Notes under the pieces: generated by a model
Database searches by the model: none
The model's input: only the letters and a program-made list of their open reading frames with translations
What the model was told of the DNA's origin: nothing
NCBI GenBank assembly: GCA_036499395.1
Contig: DASYDW010000132.1
Location: 62,001-126,000, forward strand
Source: Pirellulales bacterium
GTDB lineage: Bacteria; Planctomycetota; Planctomycetia; Pirellulales; JACPPG01
Length of the DNA stretch: 64,000 bases
Direction: 5' to 3'
Part shown: piece after piece, positions 29,604 through 38,702 of the stretch
How the letters are laid out: every line of letters begins with the position of its first letter
Position numbering within the stretch: the first letter of the stretch is position 1
Made by a program: the position numbers and the translations under genes

Positions 29604-29689
29604 CTGAACTTGTCGTACCGACTAGTAAGTCCTCGTTTCCCGCAGAAATTTCGGGGGTCGAGGGTTCGAATTCCTGCTCGGATCGAGCC
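29604..29689 (+). other. tRNA 3'-end-like remnant beside tRNA-Asn
   Basis: At 29662-29681 the sequence GGGTTCGAATTCCTGCTCGG repeats, imperfectly and in the same orientation, the T-arm and acceptor end of the neighbouring tRNA-Asn. No complete cloverleaf can be formed from it. Such partial copies are left by integration of elements into tRNA genes; that origin is an inference. Confidence 0.4.
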
Positions 29690-29880
29690 AAAACGGCTGC
29701 TTGCTGCGCCGGATCGTGCAGCGCTTCTATGGGCCGCTCAATGTGCTCGGCGGCGACTTGCGAATAGTGCGAGGTCGCCACGGCCTGTGTGACTCCGATC
29801 CGAGCATATTCCGGCAGCAATTTGCTGCCGTCGCTCCTCTTTGCGGTGGCCGTCGCAATGAAGTCTGCCCCGCCAGCGCC
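29690..29880 (-). pseudogene. relic of a tyrosine recombinase C-terminus (probable)
   Basis: The minus-strand frame through TTG 29820 reads IGVTQAVATSHYSQV and then EHIERPIEALHDPAQQAA. This resembles the end of planctomycete phage-type integrases, where IG-x-S-QAVA-x-x-HY-x-QV contains the nucleophilic Tyr (here codon 29764-29766). Upstream in the same frame no Arg or HxxR box can be found, so only the last 40 residues or so survive. It lies directly next to tRNA-Asn and its 3' remnant, the usual site of such elements. The family match is from memory of the motif. Confidence 0.35.
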
Positions 29881-30009
29881 AATTCGACGCCGACGGAGCA
29901 GAGGTTGGTTTCAGATCATCTGCCGGCTCGTTAGGACGTCAAGCCGGGCTGAGACCGAGGGCCCGACGAGCGGCCGGGCGGTAGGCACCTGCACTGTCCG
30001 GAATTGCTG
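29881..30009. other. short intergenic stretch, nothing recognised
   Basis: No gene or repeat seen between the recombinase relic and the PEP-CTERM gene. Confidence 0.4.
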
Positions 30010-30855
30010 TTAGTTCCGCCGCGCTCGCTTGGCGATCGTGCGACCCTTGCAGGCCAGAAAACCGATCGCGCCCAGGCCGAGCAGTGACAGGCTCGCGGGC
30101 TCGGGAACTGACGCCGTGGCCGAGAGGGGAAAGAACTCGGCCGTTCCGAAGAAGTTGCTGACGAAGCCCGTAATGTCGAGCGCCGCGGCACCGCCACCGC
30201 CGAGGGCGTTGAGCTGCGCCAACCCGTTGGTCGTCGAGGGAGTCTGGCCCACATTGCTGTAGCTTTTGTTCGCGTACAGTATCGCAATATTGAGTCCATC
30301 CGTAATCGTGTACGACGTATTTTGCGACAGCGTCGTGGAAGTACCTGCTGCAAAGTGGACGTTTTTGAGCGTCACGATGGCCTCGCCATACTGTGTCGCG
30401 CTGCCGGATGCGTTAACCGCGGAATTGAACTGCGGGATGGAGATCACGGGGATGTTGAGGGGATTGCCGGACGAAACGAGCGAGACCGCTGTGTTGCTAC
30501 TGCCGGCCAACTCTGGTCCGTCCTGGAACGGCGTGTTATTCGCGGTGAGGTTGATGATGTCGCCCACCTGAGGAACATACGTGGCGTTCGGGATTCGAAA
30601 GTCGAGGATCGAGCCGGTCGAGTCCTGGAGAACCACCGTGTTGTTGGTCGAGAAGCTGTCGAGTATTCCGACAACTTCGACGTTATTGAGCGTGAAGGAA
30701 GCGGCAGCAGCGGCGCCGCCGGGAATTTGCGAGATGGTTGTGGCAGAAGCGTGCCCAACCGCGGCGAAAGCGATCACCAGCGCAAGAAGACCGAGCATAA
30801 GATGGTGCAAGGGCGCAGCGAAGAGCGTACGTTGCGAAGCAAAGGTGCAGGTCAT
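30010..30855 (-). CDS. PEP-CTERM surface protein
   Basis: 281 residues. Start ATG 30855 with AAGGA upstream. Signal peptide LMLGLLALVIAFAAVGHASA. The middle is a Thr/Ser/Asn-rich beta domain, with DSTGSILDFRIPNATYVPQ resembling an OB-type nucleotide-binding-like fold of secreted DUF-type proteins; not assigned. The C-terminus VPEPASLSLLGLGAIGFL then KGRTIAKRARR is a PEP-CTERM sorting signal. Probably exported and cell-surface or matrix bound; function unknown. Confidence 0.85.
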   Translation of the reverse strand: MTCTFASQRTLFAAPLHHLMLGLLALVIAFAAVGHASATTISQIPGGAAAAASFTLNNVEVVGILDSFSTNNTVVLQDSTGSILDFRIPNATYVPQVGDIINLTANNTPFQDGPELAGSSNTAVSLVSSGNPLNIPVISIPQFNSAVNASGSATQYGEAIVTLKNVHFAAGTSTTLSQNTSYTITDGLNIAILYANKSYSNVGQTPSTTNGLAQLNALGGGGAAALDITGFVSNFFGTAEFFPLSATASVPEPASLSLLGLGAIGFLACKGRTIAKRARRN

Positions 30856-31547
30856 TAGACGATTCCTTTTTTAGGCCAAATGATGGGGCAAAGCCCCGGT
30901 TTTTTGGCAACTGTGAGAGTCGGAAGAACTGAACGTGCGCATGCCACCACAGCTAGAGCGCAAGGGGCGCAACGCAAATCGGCGGCCGCCAATGAGGAAG
31001 CGCGACTCTAGCGACGCGGAAGAAGGCTCGAACGAATGGCAGATTCGTTGGCTAGCGTCACCATGGTCACGAAGGCGGGAAACGGCGTTGCCCAGGATCG
31101 CGATTCGAGCAATTGGTCACTCGCTATCCATGGGCCGGGCAGCCGTACATGGGCCGAAGTTTATCCGCCGAATGTTCGCGCATGATGAGAGCCAGGTTAG
31201 ATCATGGCGAGAATCGCCAAACCCTCCTCTGATCGAATGAGGAGGGCTGCCATCTCACCTCAAAGCCGCCATGCCGGGAAACCTTTCGGCGTCCTCATAG
31301 AATGCCTTCTTCTTGAATTGCATTGGGAAATAACCTGACGAGGAGGGCGGAACTTGCCGGTGAACTGCCCGCGGATTCTTCCGAGGAACCGTAAGGTGCA
31401 GATAGGGGGCCGCATTATTTGGGTCTGGAAATCGTGCGGCCACAATTGAAACTCGTTCCGCAGGTCGTTATACCTGAGCGGGAACCACGGTCTACGGTCC
31501 CGCATCGACGCCTGCTGTCCATGCCATTTTTCAGGGAGCATCCATCA
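30856..31547. other. intergenic region, no gene seen
   Basis: 692 bp between two divergently transcribed genes. Several open frames occur but none has a good start, ribosome site or recognisable protein character. A short inverted repeat around 31216-31250 (CCTCCTC with GAGGAGG) may be a terminator-like or operator element. Promoters for both flanking genes should be here. Confidence 0.4.
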
Positions 31548-32429
31548 ATGATTTTGCGGTACACCACGACGTTGCGATCGCTACGCGTTGCATTTGCGAT
31601 CGGCGTCACGGTCTTTGCTTTCGGTCTTTCCGGCGTAACTCTAGCCGCGGAAAAGATTCTGCTCGCCGAGGGGCTTGATAATCCGGAATCGGCCGTGGTT
31701 GGCGACGATGGCCGAATCTACGTCACAATCACCGGGAAGCCTGACGCCGAAGACGATGGCCAGGTAGTCGCCATTGAGAATGGCAAGGCGACCGTTATTG
31801 CCAAGGGAATGAATGACCCGCGCGGCATTGGTCGTAAAGGAAAGGAACTTTTTGTTGCCGACAAGAAGAAGGTGTGGCGGATTGATGCTGCCGGCGAGGC
31901 CAGCGTCTTCGTCGACACTGACGGATTTCCGGTCAAGCCATTCTTTCTGAATGACATTGAAGTTGGTCCAGAAGGCGACGTATTTGTTTCCGAATCGGGA
32001 ACTTTCGTCGCCAATGGCGCTGTCTATCGAATCCGGCCGAACAAGGAAGTCTCGATCGTCACCGATACGAAGGCGGCACCCGGTCTCAAAGGGCCGAATG
32101 GCCTGTTGGCCGATGGAAAGGATCACCTGTTGCTGGCCGACGTTGCATCCGGCCGGCTTTATCGGGTGGAAATCGCGAACGGCGCGGCAACTGAGTTGGC
32201 CCCGGGTCTTGGTGGCGCTGACGGCGTTGTCAAAGACGCGAAGGGCAGAATCTACATCGGCGACGTGCGCGGTGGCCGGGTTTTCCGCATCAACGAGCCC
32301 GGCGCAAAACCAGAAGTCTTCGCCGAAGGATTCAAATCTGCGGCCGACATTGTTCTGGACGACAAGGGGCGGATCCTGGTCCCGGATTCGAAGGCCGGAA
32401 CGCTCACGGCGATTCCCATTGTCGACTGA
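31548..32429 (+). CDS. secreted SMP-30/gluconolactonase-like beta-propeller protein
   Basis: 293 residues from ATG 31548, with GGGAG about 9 bases upstream; the frame is open from 31419. Signal peptide (VAFAIGVTVFAFGLSGVTLAA). Five or six NHL/SMP-30-type blades follow, each with a Gly-x-Asp-Gly or Asp-x-x-Gly turn: GLDNPESAVVGDDGRIYV, DPRGIGRKGKELFVADK, NDIEVGPEGDVFVSES, GPNGLLADGKDHLLLAD and ADIVLDDKGRILVPD. Metal-binding residues cannot be assigned firmly, so lactonase activity is not certain; a binding role is possible. Confidence 0.82.
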   Translation: MILRYTTTLRSLRVAFAIGVTVFAFGLSGVTLAAEKILLAEGLDNPESAVVGDDGRIYVTITGKPDAEDDGQVVAIENGKATVIAKGMNDPRGIGRKGKELFVADKKKVWRIDAAGEASVFVDTDGFPVKPFFLNDIEVGPEGDVFVSESGTFVANGAVYRIRPNKEVSIVTDTKAAPGLKGPNGLLADGKDHLLLADVASGRLYRVEIANGAATELAPGLGGADGVVKDAKGRIYIGDVRGGRVFRINEPGAKPEVFAEGFKSAADIVLDDKGRILVPDSKAGTLTAIPIVD

Positions 32430-33090
32430 CGTGCCGTGGCATGGCTTGAACGCTCGGCGGCCCTGGTGGTGGCAAAGCGCGGTTGATGGTTGAACAACGT
32501 CCGGGGGCCACCGGGCTGTAGACGATGCCGGTCTGTGCATTAGGACAAACTGCGCGGTGCGTCAGTCAGGCGGCCCTCAGCACCACATCACGAACACTCG
32601 ATCAGGCTGGTATCGAGAACTATGCGCGGTCGCTCGGGCAGTTAAGCGGCGATTCGTGATGGCTCGGACTGCCGGACTCCATCCGCAGAACCGGCGTATT
32701 GAGCCGACAAACCGTCGCCGCTGGATCAATGGTGCTGGCACCAAAAGCTGACGTGACCTTGGCAGCGGGCTCAACAACCGAGTAATCGTACGGTATCAGC
32801 CCAGCAGCCGGGCCGTACAATTCGGGGGCAGCCCCCTTTTCGCGGCGAAAGATCGATAAGCTGGAGAGTGGGAGGGCGGCACGAATCACGGTGAAATCTC
32901 CGAGCGGACCCCATGTCCCACAAGCTTACGGGGCTGTTACCCTGACGTCACTTCGCCATTCGGCATCCCACTGCGGTAGGGTGGGTTGAACGGCATCCGA
33001 AGCGACGGTACATCGACGCGCCCCGGCTCACTGCCGCATTGTGACCGAGCCTGCCGACGGATTTTGCTCAAGACTTAAGTGAGGTCGACT
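32430..33090. other. intergenic region, no gene seen
   Basis: About 660 bp between the propeller gene and the epimerase gene. Only short frames without ribosome sites or protein character. It is unusually long for this part of the window and could be decayed coding sequence; no domain fragment was recognised on either strand. Confidence 0.4.
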
Positions 33091-34116
33091 TTGGCGAAGG
33101 TTTTGGTGACCGGCGGGGCCGGTTTTATCGGAAGTCATTTGACCGATTCCCTGCTGGCCCGCGGCGACACGGTGACGGTTGTCGACGACGAGTCGACGGG
33201 CAACTCTGCGAACCTAGCAGCGGCCCGCCAATCAGAACGGTTTCGCTTCGTGTCCGGTTCTGTTGCCGATCGCGAACTGGTGCATCGGTTAATAGCGGAT
33301 GTCGATAGCGTCTACCACCTGGCGGCGGCCGTGGGAGTGCAATTGATCGCACGGGACCCGGTCCGCACGATCGAGACGAATATTTATCCCACCGAGTTGA
33401 TCCTGGCCGCGCTCAAGGCCCGTCACGATCGGGGTGAATCCGTCAAGTTGTTTCTGGCCAGCACCAGCGAAGTGTACGGCAAGAATCCTCGGCCCAGTTG
33501 GACCGAGGAGGACGACCTGGTCTTCGGACCCACGACTAAAGCCCGCTGGTCGTACGGCGTGTCGAAAGCGATCGACGAATTTCTCGCCCTGGCCTATGCG
33601 CGTGAGCATGGACTGCCGCTGGTCATCGCGCGATTCTTCAACGTCGTCGGTCCGCGGCAAAGCGGGGCTTACGGCATGGTGCTCCCGCGACTGGTCAACG
33701 CCGCGCTTGCCGGTGGCCCGCTGGTGGTTCATGACGATGGCCAGCAGGTTCGCTGCTTTGCTCACGTGGCTGACGTCGTTGCGGCGGTGATCACCCTGAT
33801 GGAAATGCCGTCGGCGTTGGGGAGAGTCTTCAACATCGGCAGCGATCATCCCGTGAAGATTCTCGATTTGGCCCGCCGGGTAGCGGTGGCGATCGATCCG
33901 GCGCTCGCCATCCAATTCCAGAGCTACTCCGAGGCGTATTCGGCCGATTTCGAGGACGTTCGCAGCCGTGTGCCGGACCTGACTCGGCTACGCAGCACGA
34001 TCGATTTCCAATTGCGCTACGACCTGGACGCGATTATCCACGATGTGATTGCGTCGCGACGCGACGTGTGTACTGGTCGAGAATCTGCTTCTCGTGATTC
34101 AAAAGATCGCGGGTGA
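33091..34116 (+). CDS. NAD-dependent nucleotide-sugar epimerase/dehydratase (extended SDR)
   Basis: 341 residues from TTG 33091, which has GAGG 6 bases upstream and begins AKVLVTGGAGFIGSHL; GTG 33079 would add four residues. The Rossmann motif GGAGFIG (about 8-14), DDESTGN for NAD adenosine binding, the catalytic Tyr and Lys in YGVSK (about 150-154) and a Thr/Ser in LASTSEVYG are all present. RFFNVVGPRQ is typical of UDP-glucose 4-epimerase, UDP-xylose synthase and related enzymes. It probably makes a nucleotide sugar for surface polysaccharide; the exact reaction cannot be chosen. Confidence 0.85.
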   Translation: MAKVLVTGGAGFIGSHLTDSLLARGDTVTVVDDESTGNSANLAAARQSERFRFVSGSVADRELVHRLIADVDSVYHLAAAVGVQLIARDPVRTIETNIYPTELILAALKARHDRGESVKLFLASTSEVYGKNPRPSWTEEDDLVFGPTTKARWSYGVSKAIDEFLALAYAREHGLPLVIARFFNVVGPRQSGAYGMVLPRLVNAALAGGPLVVHDDGQQVRCFAHVADVVAAVITLMEMPSALGRVFNIGSDHPVKILDLARRVAVAIDPALAIQFQSYSEAYSADFEDVRSRVPDLTRLRSTIDFQLRYDLDAIIHDVIASRRDVCTGRESASRDSKDRG

Positions 34117-34144
34117 GGCATTTGTCGCGCGGCACTCGCTCGGT

Positions 34145-35203
34145 TCACGTCACCTTCATCTTCTGCACGGTTTCACTAGCGTAGGCCTTGGCTGAGAACT
34201 CCGCCAATAACGTGCGATCATCGTTCGTGTAGGCCAGGTTGCCAGTGAGCGTTGCCAGGTTCTGATCGATGTCCGAGGGCATCGACACGCCGATGTTCAA
34301 CATCGAGATACGCGGATCCTGCAGCACCCAGCGGATCGCCGCGGCGGGCAACTTGTCCAGCACGGCCGGATCGGAGTCAGCCACCAGGTTCTTCGAGTTG
34401 TGGCTAAAGATGTTCGCCCCCATCACCTTCATGGCGACGATCGCCATGCCCAAATCGGCCGCTTTAGCCAGGCACATGTCGCGGTATTCAACCTTCGGGT
34501 TCGAAAGGATCGTATCCATCCCGCGGCGGAAGTAACCATAGGCCAGCAGCACCTGGTCGAATCCGGCGGTGCCGATCATCTTCAGCACGTCCTCGAAGGC
34601 GACGTGCGTTGTCAGCCCGATGAAGCGCAGCATCTTCTCATCGCGCAGCTTGGCGAGTTCGGCATGGATCTTCATCCCTCCCTCGAAGCCAACTCGCTCG
34701 ATGGGCGGACTGTGAATTTGCACGCAATCGACGTAATCGGTGCCGAGCTGTTCGAGCGATGTCTCGACGCACTTGCGCACCTGGCCGGGATCGGTCATGT
34801 GGCACTTCGTGGCCAGGTAAACATTGTCGCGCACGCCTTTCAATCCGCGACCCATGATCGATTCGCTCTCGCCATAAACGCGGGCTGTATCGAAGTAGCG
34901 CAAGCCGCTGTCGTAGGCGTGTCGGACCATCGCAACGCGATCGTCGACGGGCAGCAACTCGACGCCGTAGGCACTCGTAAAGAGCCGCACCATGGCCGAG
35001 CCTCCCATGCCCAGGATCGGCAGTGTGTGGCCGGTTTTGCCGAACTTTCTCGACGGCAGTTTCGCCTCGGTCAGTTCGATCGATTTCTCGGCAGGGGCGG
35101 CGGCTGTCGCGAGACGTTGTCCGAGCGCCGCGGTTCCGGCAGCCGCGATCAGGCCTGACTTCAAGAAATCGCGCCGTTCGAAGCCGTGCCGTGATTCGCG
35201 CAT
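34145..35203 (-). CDS. aldo/keto reductase, Tat-exported
   Basis: 352 residues from ATG 35203, with GGAGG about 9 bases upstream; the open frame to 35422 is ignored. A twin-arginine signal, RRDFLKSGLIAAAG, is at residues 10-23. The AKR barrel has the catalytic set Asp and Tyr in FDTARVYGESE, Lys in LATKCH and His in VQIHSPP. A cofactor-binding end resembles the DUF/YajO-type AKRs. Tat export suggests that it folds with a nicotinamide or other cofactor in the cytoplasm and acts in the periplasm. Convergent with the epimerase gene; substrate unknown. Confidence 0.87.
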   Translation of the reverse strand: MRESRHGFERRDFLKSGLIAAAGTAALGQRLATAAAPAEKSIELTEAKLPSRKFGKTGHTLPILGMGGSAMVRLFTSAYGVELLPVDDRVAMVRHAYDSGLRYFDTARVYGESESIMGRGLKGVRDNVYLATKCHMTDPGQVRKCVETSLEQLGTDYVDCVQIHSPPIERVGFEGGMKIHAELAKLRDEKMLRFIGLTTHVAFEDVLKMIGTAGFDQVLLAYGYFRRGMDTILSNPKVEYRDMCLAKAADLGMAIVAMKVMGANIFSHNSKNLVADSDPAVLDKLPAAAIRWVLQDPRISMLNIGVSMPSDIDQNLATLTGNLAYTNDDRTLLAEFSAKAYASETVQKMKVT

Positions 35204-35512
35204 CGCAGAACCCTCCTCGCTAGGGGACAGATCGGTTCGCCGGAAGTTGGCTCGTGTTTGGCGTGCAATGAGACGCAATACCTTGCATGAACACGAGCGA
35301 TCCATGAGAGGCCTCTCGATCATAGGATTTCGCGCCTTGGATTGCCATGTTTTTCCAGAATTGGAAAGTTTCCGGTACCCATCGATCTTCGCGGGAATAA
35401 CCTCGACGCTCGCTTGCAACATGGCCTATCGGCGGCTAGTTATCGGATAGCCCGCTTGTCCGTGATTACCGCCGAAGTCCCGCCCACACATCCTCCCGTT
35501 GGATTTAGATCG
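35204..35512. promoter_or_regulatory. divergent region between AKR and toroid-protein genes
   Basis: 309 bp shared upstream region of two divergent genes. No clear promoter pair could be assigned. The plus gene frame is open through most of it (from 35342) but has no ribosome site before 35513. Confidence 0.35.
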
Positions 35513-37162
35513 ATGAATGCCCTGCTCTGCTGCGTCGCGCTACTGGCAGCTCACGACGAAACGTATCTGGCGTGGGTTGCCGAGCCGGTTGCCCAAACGG
35601 CGCTTCCAGCCTCGACGGGTGAAACGCTTTCCGCGGCGCAACTCGCGGAAATCGAATATGGTCAGCCGACATTCCCGTTCAGTGACGTAACGACAGGCAC
35701 GAAGGGTTCGGACGGCAGCCTTTGGGTTGGTTCTCAGCATGGATTGACGTTGCTTGCGCCCGGGGCAACGCGCTGGCGCGTTTTCCACTCGCGACATTGG
35801 CTGCCCGCCGACGACGTGCAGGAACTGAGCCTGATAACGTCAAACGAAGTCGCCGTGAAAACTTCGGCCGGCGTCGCGCGGATCAAGCAGTCAGAGACGA
35901 CTCTCGACCAAAAGATGGCCGAGATCAACGACAACATTCAAAAGCATCACCTGCGCTTCGGACTGGTCGGCGATATCCACCTGAAAGAACCCGGCAATCT
36001 GGCGGCTGGATATGTGCAACAGACCAACGACAACGACGGTCTATGGACCAGCCTGTATGTGGCCGCCGAGGCGTTTCGTTATGGCGCCACGGGCGATCCG
36101 CAAGCGAAGAAGAACGCACGGGCTGCGCTCGAGGCCCTGATGTTCCTGGAGAGAATTACGGGGATACCCGGCTTCGTCGCCCGAAGCGTTTTGCCGATCG
36201 ATGACGATTCGTGGAAGCATGGCGGAGAATGGCACAAATCGGCTGACGGCCGTTGGTGGTGGAAAGGTGACACGTCGAGTGACGAGGTCGACGGGCATTT
36301 CTTCGCCTATTCGATCTACCACGACGTTGCGGCGACCGCGGAGGAAAAAAAGGAAATCTCGGCCTACGTCGCGCGGATTACGGACCACATCATCGACCAC
36401 GGCTTTTATTACGTTGGTCCGCCCGGGAAGCCGACCACTTGGGGTGTCTGGGCACCCGAAGCGTTGAATCATGACTTGAAACGGTTGGGCGACCGTGGCC
36501 TGAATTCGCTGGAGATCCTGTCGCACTTGAAAGTGGCCGATCACATCGTTGGCAAGCCCCGTTACGCTGCGGCTGCGAAAGACTTGATCGAGAACCACTC
36601 CTATGCGACCAATACCGTCCTGCAAAAGAGCACCTGGCCGATGGAAATGGCCAATCACAGCGATGATGAGTTGGCGTTTACGGCCTACTACCCGCTCGTG
36701 ATCTACGAACGTGACCCTGACTTGCGCGCCAAGTACATGGCCAGCCTGAAACGTACGTGGCTGGTCGAGCGACCCGAGCGAAGCCCGTTCTTCAATTTCA
36801 TTTACGCGGCGGGCGTGCAGGCCAACACCTGGACGGACCCGCTCGCGCGACCGGACGCCGGCCTGATCGCTGCGGAGGATTACGACCTGACCGATTGCCT
36901 GGAATGGTTCCGCGAGGTTCCGCCGGACACGACGCGGTGGGGTATGAAAAACAGCCACCGCCGCGATGTAGCGGTCACGTTTTCGAACCGATTCAAGCGT
37001 GCGCGTGGCAATGTCGTGTTGCCGATCGCCGAGCGGCACGTGATGAAATGGAACGGCGATCCCTACCAGCTAGACCATGGGGGCGACGGCCGGGCCCGCG
37101 ATGACGGCACGTTTATCTTGCTGCCCTATTGGATGGGGCGCTATCGGCGACTTTTAGAATGA
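35513..37162 (+). CDS. secreted protein with propeller-like segment and alpha/alpha-toroid domain
   Basis: 549 residues from ATG 35513, where a short hydrophobic signal-like stretch (LLCCVALLAA) starts. An N-terminal part holds one or two two-component-propeller-like units (GSDGSLWVGSQHGLTLL, about 63-79). The remaining 400 residues are helical and aromatic-rich with GRWWWKGDTSSDEVDGHFFAY, WGVWAPEALNHD and MEMANHSDDELAFTAYYP. This looks like an (alpha/alpha)6 barrel of the glycoside-hydrolase or polysaccharide-lyase kind, but no family is recognised with certainty. Possibly acts on sugar chains; the next gene is a transporter of the sugar-acid/phosphate type, which fits. Confidence 0.65.
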   Translation: MNALLCCVALLAAHDETYLAWVAEPVAQTALPASTGETLSAAQLAEIEYGQPTFPFSDVTTGTKGSDGSLWVGSQHGLTLLAPGATRWRVFHSRHWLPADDVQELSLITSNEVAVKTSAGVARIKQSETTLDQKMAEINDNIQKHHLRFGLVGDIHLKEPGNLAAGYVQQTNDNDGLWTSLYVAAEAFRYGATGDPQAKKNARAALEALMFLERITGIPGFVARSVLPIDDDSWKHGGEWHKSADGRWWWKGDTSSDEVDGHFFAYSIYHDVAATAEEKKEISAYVARITDHIIDHGFYYVGPPGKPTTWGVWAPEALNHDLKRLGDRGLNSLEILSHLKVADHIVGKPRYAAAAKDLIENHSYATNTVLQKSTWPMEMANHSDDELAFTAYYPLVIYERDPDLRAKYMASLKRTWLVERPERSPFFNFIYAAGVQANTWTDPLARPDAGLIAAEDYDLTDCLEWFREVPPDTTRWGMKNSHRRDVAVTFSNRFKRARGNVVLPIAERHVMKWNGDPYQLDHGGDGRARDDGTFILLPYWMGRYRRLLE

Positions 37163-37337
37163 ACGTCGCTGAAACGTCGTAGTTTTTTGTGGTGCAGCCG
37201 TCTCGGCTGCATTCACTCACTCGGCACCAGCTCGTTGCCTCCGTAGATGAATCCTCGACGGTTGGCAATTCCCCGGCCGTTGCCTTACTATTGGGGCTCG
37301 CCAAATCCCGTTCCACGCCCAGAAAGGCCTTGTTCCT
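37163..37337. terminator. hairpin between toroid-protein and MFS genes
   Basis: A 6-bp inverted repeat, GCAGCC (37194-37199) and GGCTGC (37205-37210) with a 5-base loop, follows a T run. No T run follows the stem on the plus strand, so it is a weak candidate. Confidence 0.3.
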
Positions 37338-38651
37338 GTGCATCAACCCACCACTGAGAAAGCGCCGGCTGAACCAGCGGCGGGCGCCAGCGGATCTTAC
37401 AAGTGGTGGGTCGTCGGGATGCTGTGGTTTATCTGTTTTTTCAATTACGCCGATCGCGAAGTGATCTCGGTCACTTTTCCGCTTTTGCAGGAGCAGTTCG
37501 GCTTCTCGAAATATGAGCTGGGCTGGATCAAGTCGTCGTTCATGATCGTGTACGCCGTTTCGGCCCCCTTTGCCGGCCAGGTGGGCGACCGCATGAGCCG
37601 CAAGCTCGTGATTCTGAGTGGCCTGTATGTATGGAGCGCGATTACGGGCTTCACGGCCGTGTGCCGCAACTTCTGGCACTTCATCTTCGTACGAGCTTCC
37701 GAAGGTCTGGGCGAGACGTTCTACTTTCCCGCGTCCATGTCTTTGGTTAGTGACTATCACGGCAAGAGCACGCGATCGCGCGCCATGGCCATCCATCAAA
37801 CGGGCGTTTATGCCGGCATCATCGGTGGCGGAGCCATCGGCGGCTGGATGGGGGAAAAGTTCGGCTGGCAAACCCCGTTCATCTTTCTTGGAGCGGCTGG
37901 CGTGGTGCTAGGGCTGATTCTCGCGGCGTTCATCCGTGAACCGGTAAGGAACCAGGCCGAGATTCTCGAAGGGGATACTGACGTGCAGCCGGTCGAGACG
38001 AAGCCCATCTCGATGGCAGCCTTTCTGCAGTATTTGCTCAAAACTCCCACGGCCGTGGTGCTGTTGATCGTGTTTCCCAGCGCGAATTTCGTCGCTTGGG
38101 GTGTCTTGACCTGGATGCCAACGTACCTGCACGAGAATTTCGACATGTCGGTCACTCGGGCCGCCATCGTGGGCACGTTTTATATTCAGATCGGCAGCGT
38201 CACCGGTACCATCGCCGGCGGGTTTCTGGCAGATTTCTGGCGGCGGTTCGCCCTCGGAGGCCGTGTCGCGACACAGGCGGCAGGCCTGTTGGTCGGTGCC
38301 CCGGCGGTCTACTATTGCGGAGTCGCGGACACTGCCAACGCTTTGATCGCGGCGATGGTCGTGTTCGGCTTCTGCAAAGGAATCTACGATTCGAACATCT
38401 GGGCCGCGATTTACGACGTAGTACCCGCAGCCCGCCGCGGCACAATTGTGGGCGTTGCAAACTTCGTGGGATGGATGGCCGGAGCGGGAGGGCCGATTCT
38501 GGTCGGCGGAGCGGTTGACCAGGGACGGATCACGCTGGGCGCCGCGATTGCCATGATGGGAACCGTTTACGTGGTGATCGGTGGACTGACGCTAGTGTGC
38601 GCCTTGTTTCTCACGCCTCGCGACGTCCGCCGTGCCGCTCGCGTAGAATGA
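37338..38651 (+). CDS. MFS transporter (sugar acid / sugar phosphate type)
   Basis: 437 residues from GTG 37338, with AGAAAGG upstream. Twelve predicted membrane helices. WFICFFNYADREVISVTFPLL at helix 1 and GDRMSRKLVILSG between helices 2 and 3 are characteristic of the anion:cation symporter group of MFS (hexuronate, glucarate and phosphate relatives). A cytoplasmic central loop with ILEGDTDVQPVETKP separates the halves. Likely imports a small organic anion by proton symport; substrate cannot be assigned. Confidence 0.85.
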   Translation: MHQPTTEKAPAEPAAGASGSYKWWVVGMLWFICFFNYADREVISVTFPLLQEQFGFSKYELGWIKSSFMIVYAVSAPFAGQVGDRMSRKLVILSGLYVWSAITGFTAVCRNFWHFIFVRASEGLGETFYFPASMSLVSDYHGKSTRSRAMAIHQTGVYAGIIGGGAIGGWMGEKFGWQTPFIFLGAAGVVLGLILAAFIREPVRNQAEILEGDTDVQPVETKPISMAAFLQYLLKTPTAVVLLIVFPSANFVAWGVLTWMPTYLHENFDMSVTRAAIVGTFYIQIGSVTGTIAGGFLADFWRRFALGGRVATQAAGLLVGAPAVYYCGVADTANALIAAMVVFGFCKGIYDSNIWAAIYDVVPAARRGTIVGVANFVGWMAGAGGPILVGGAVDQGRITLGAAIAMMGTVYVVIGGLTLVCALFLTPRDVRRAARVE

Positions 38652-38702
38652 GCCAGGGTCGCCGCATCGCTCGCTCGCACTTTCTGGAAAGGTCAGGCGG
38701 AT

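Noticed and set aside
30935..31240. 101-codon frame in the intergenic gap
   Set aside because: No ribosome site and Arg/Trp/Asn-biased low-quality protein; treated as non-coding.
37194..37210. GCAGCC/GGCTGC hairpin as a strong terminator
   Set aside because: No T run after the stem on the plus strand; kept only as a weak candidate.
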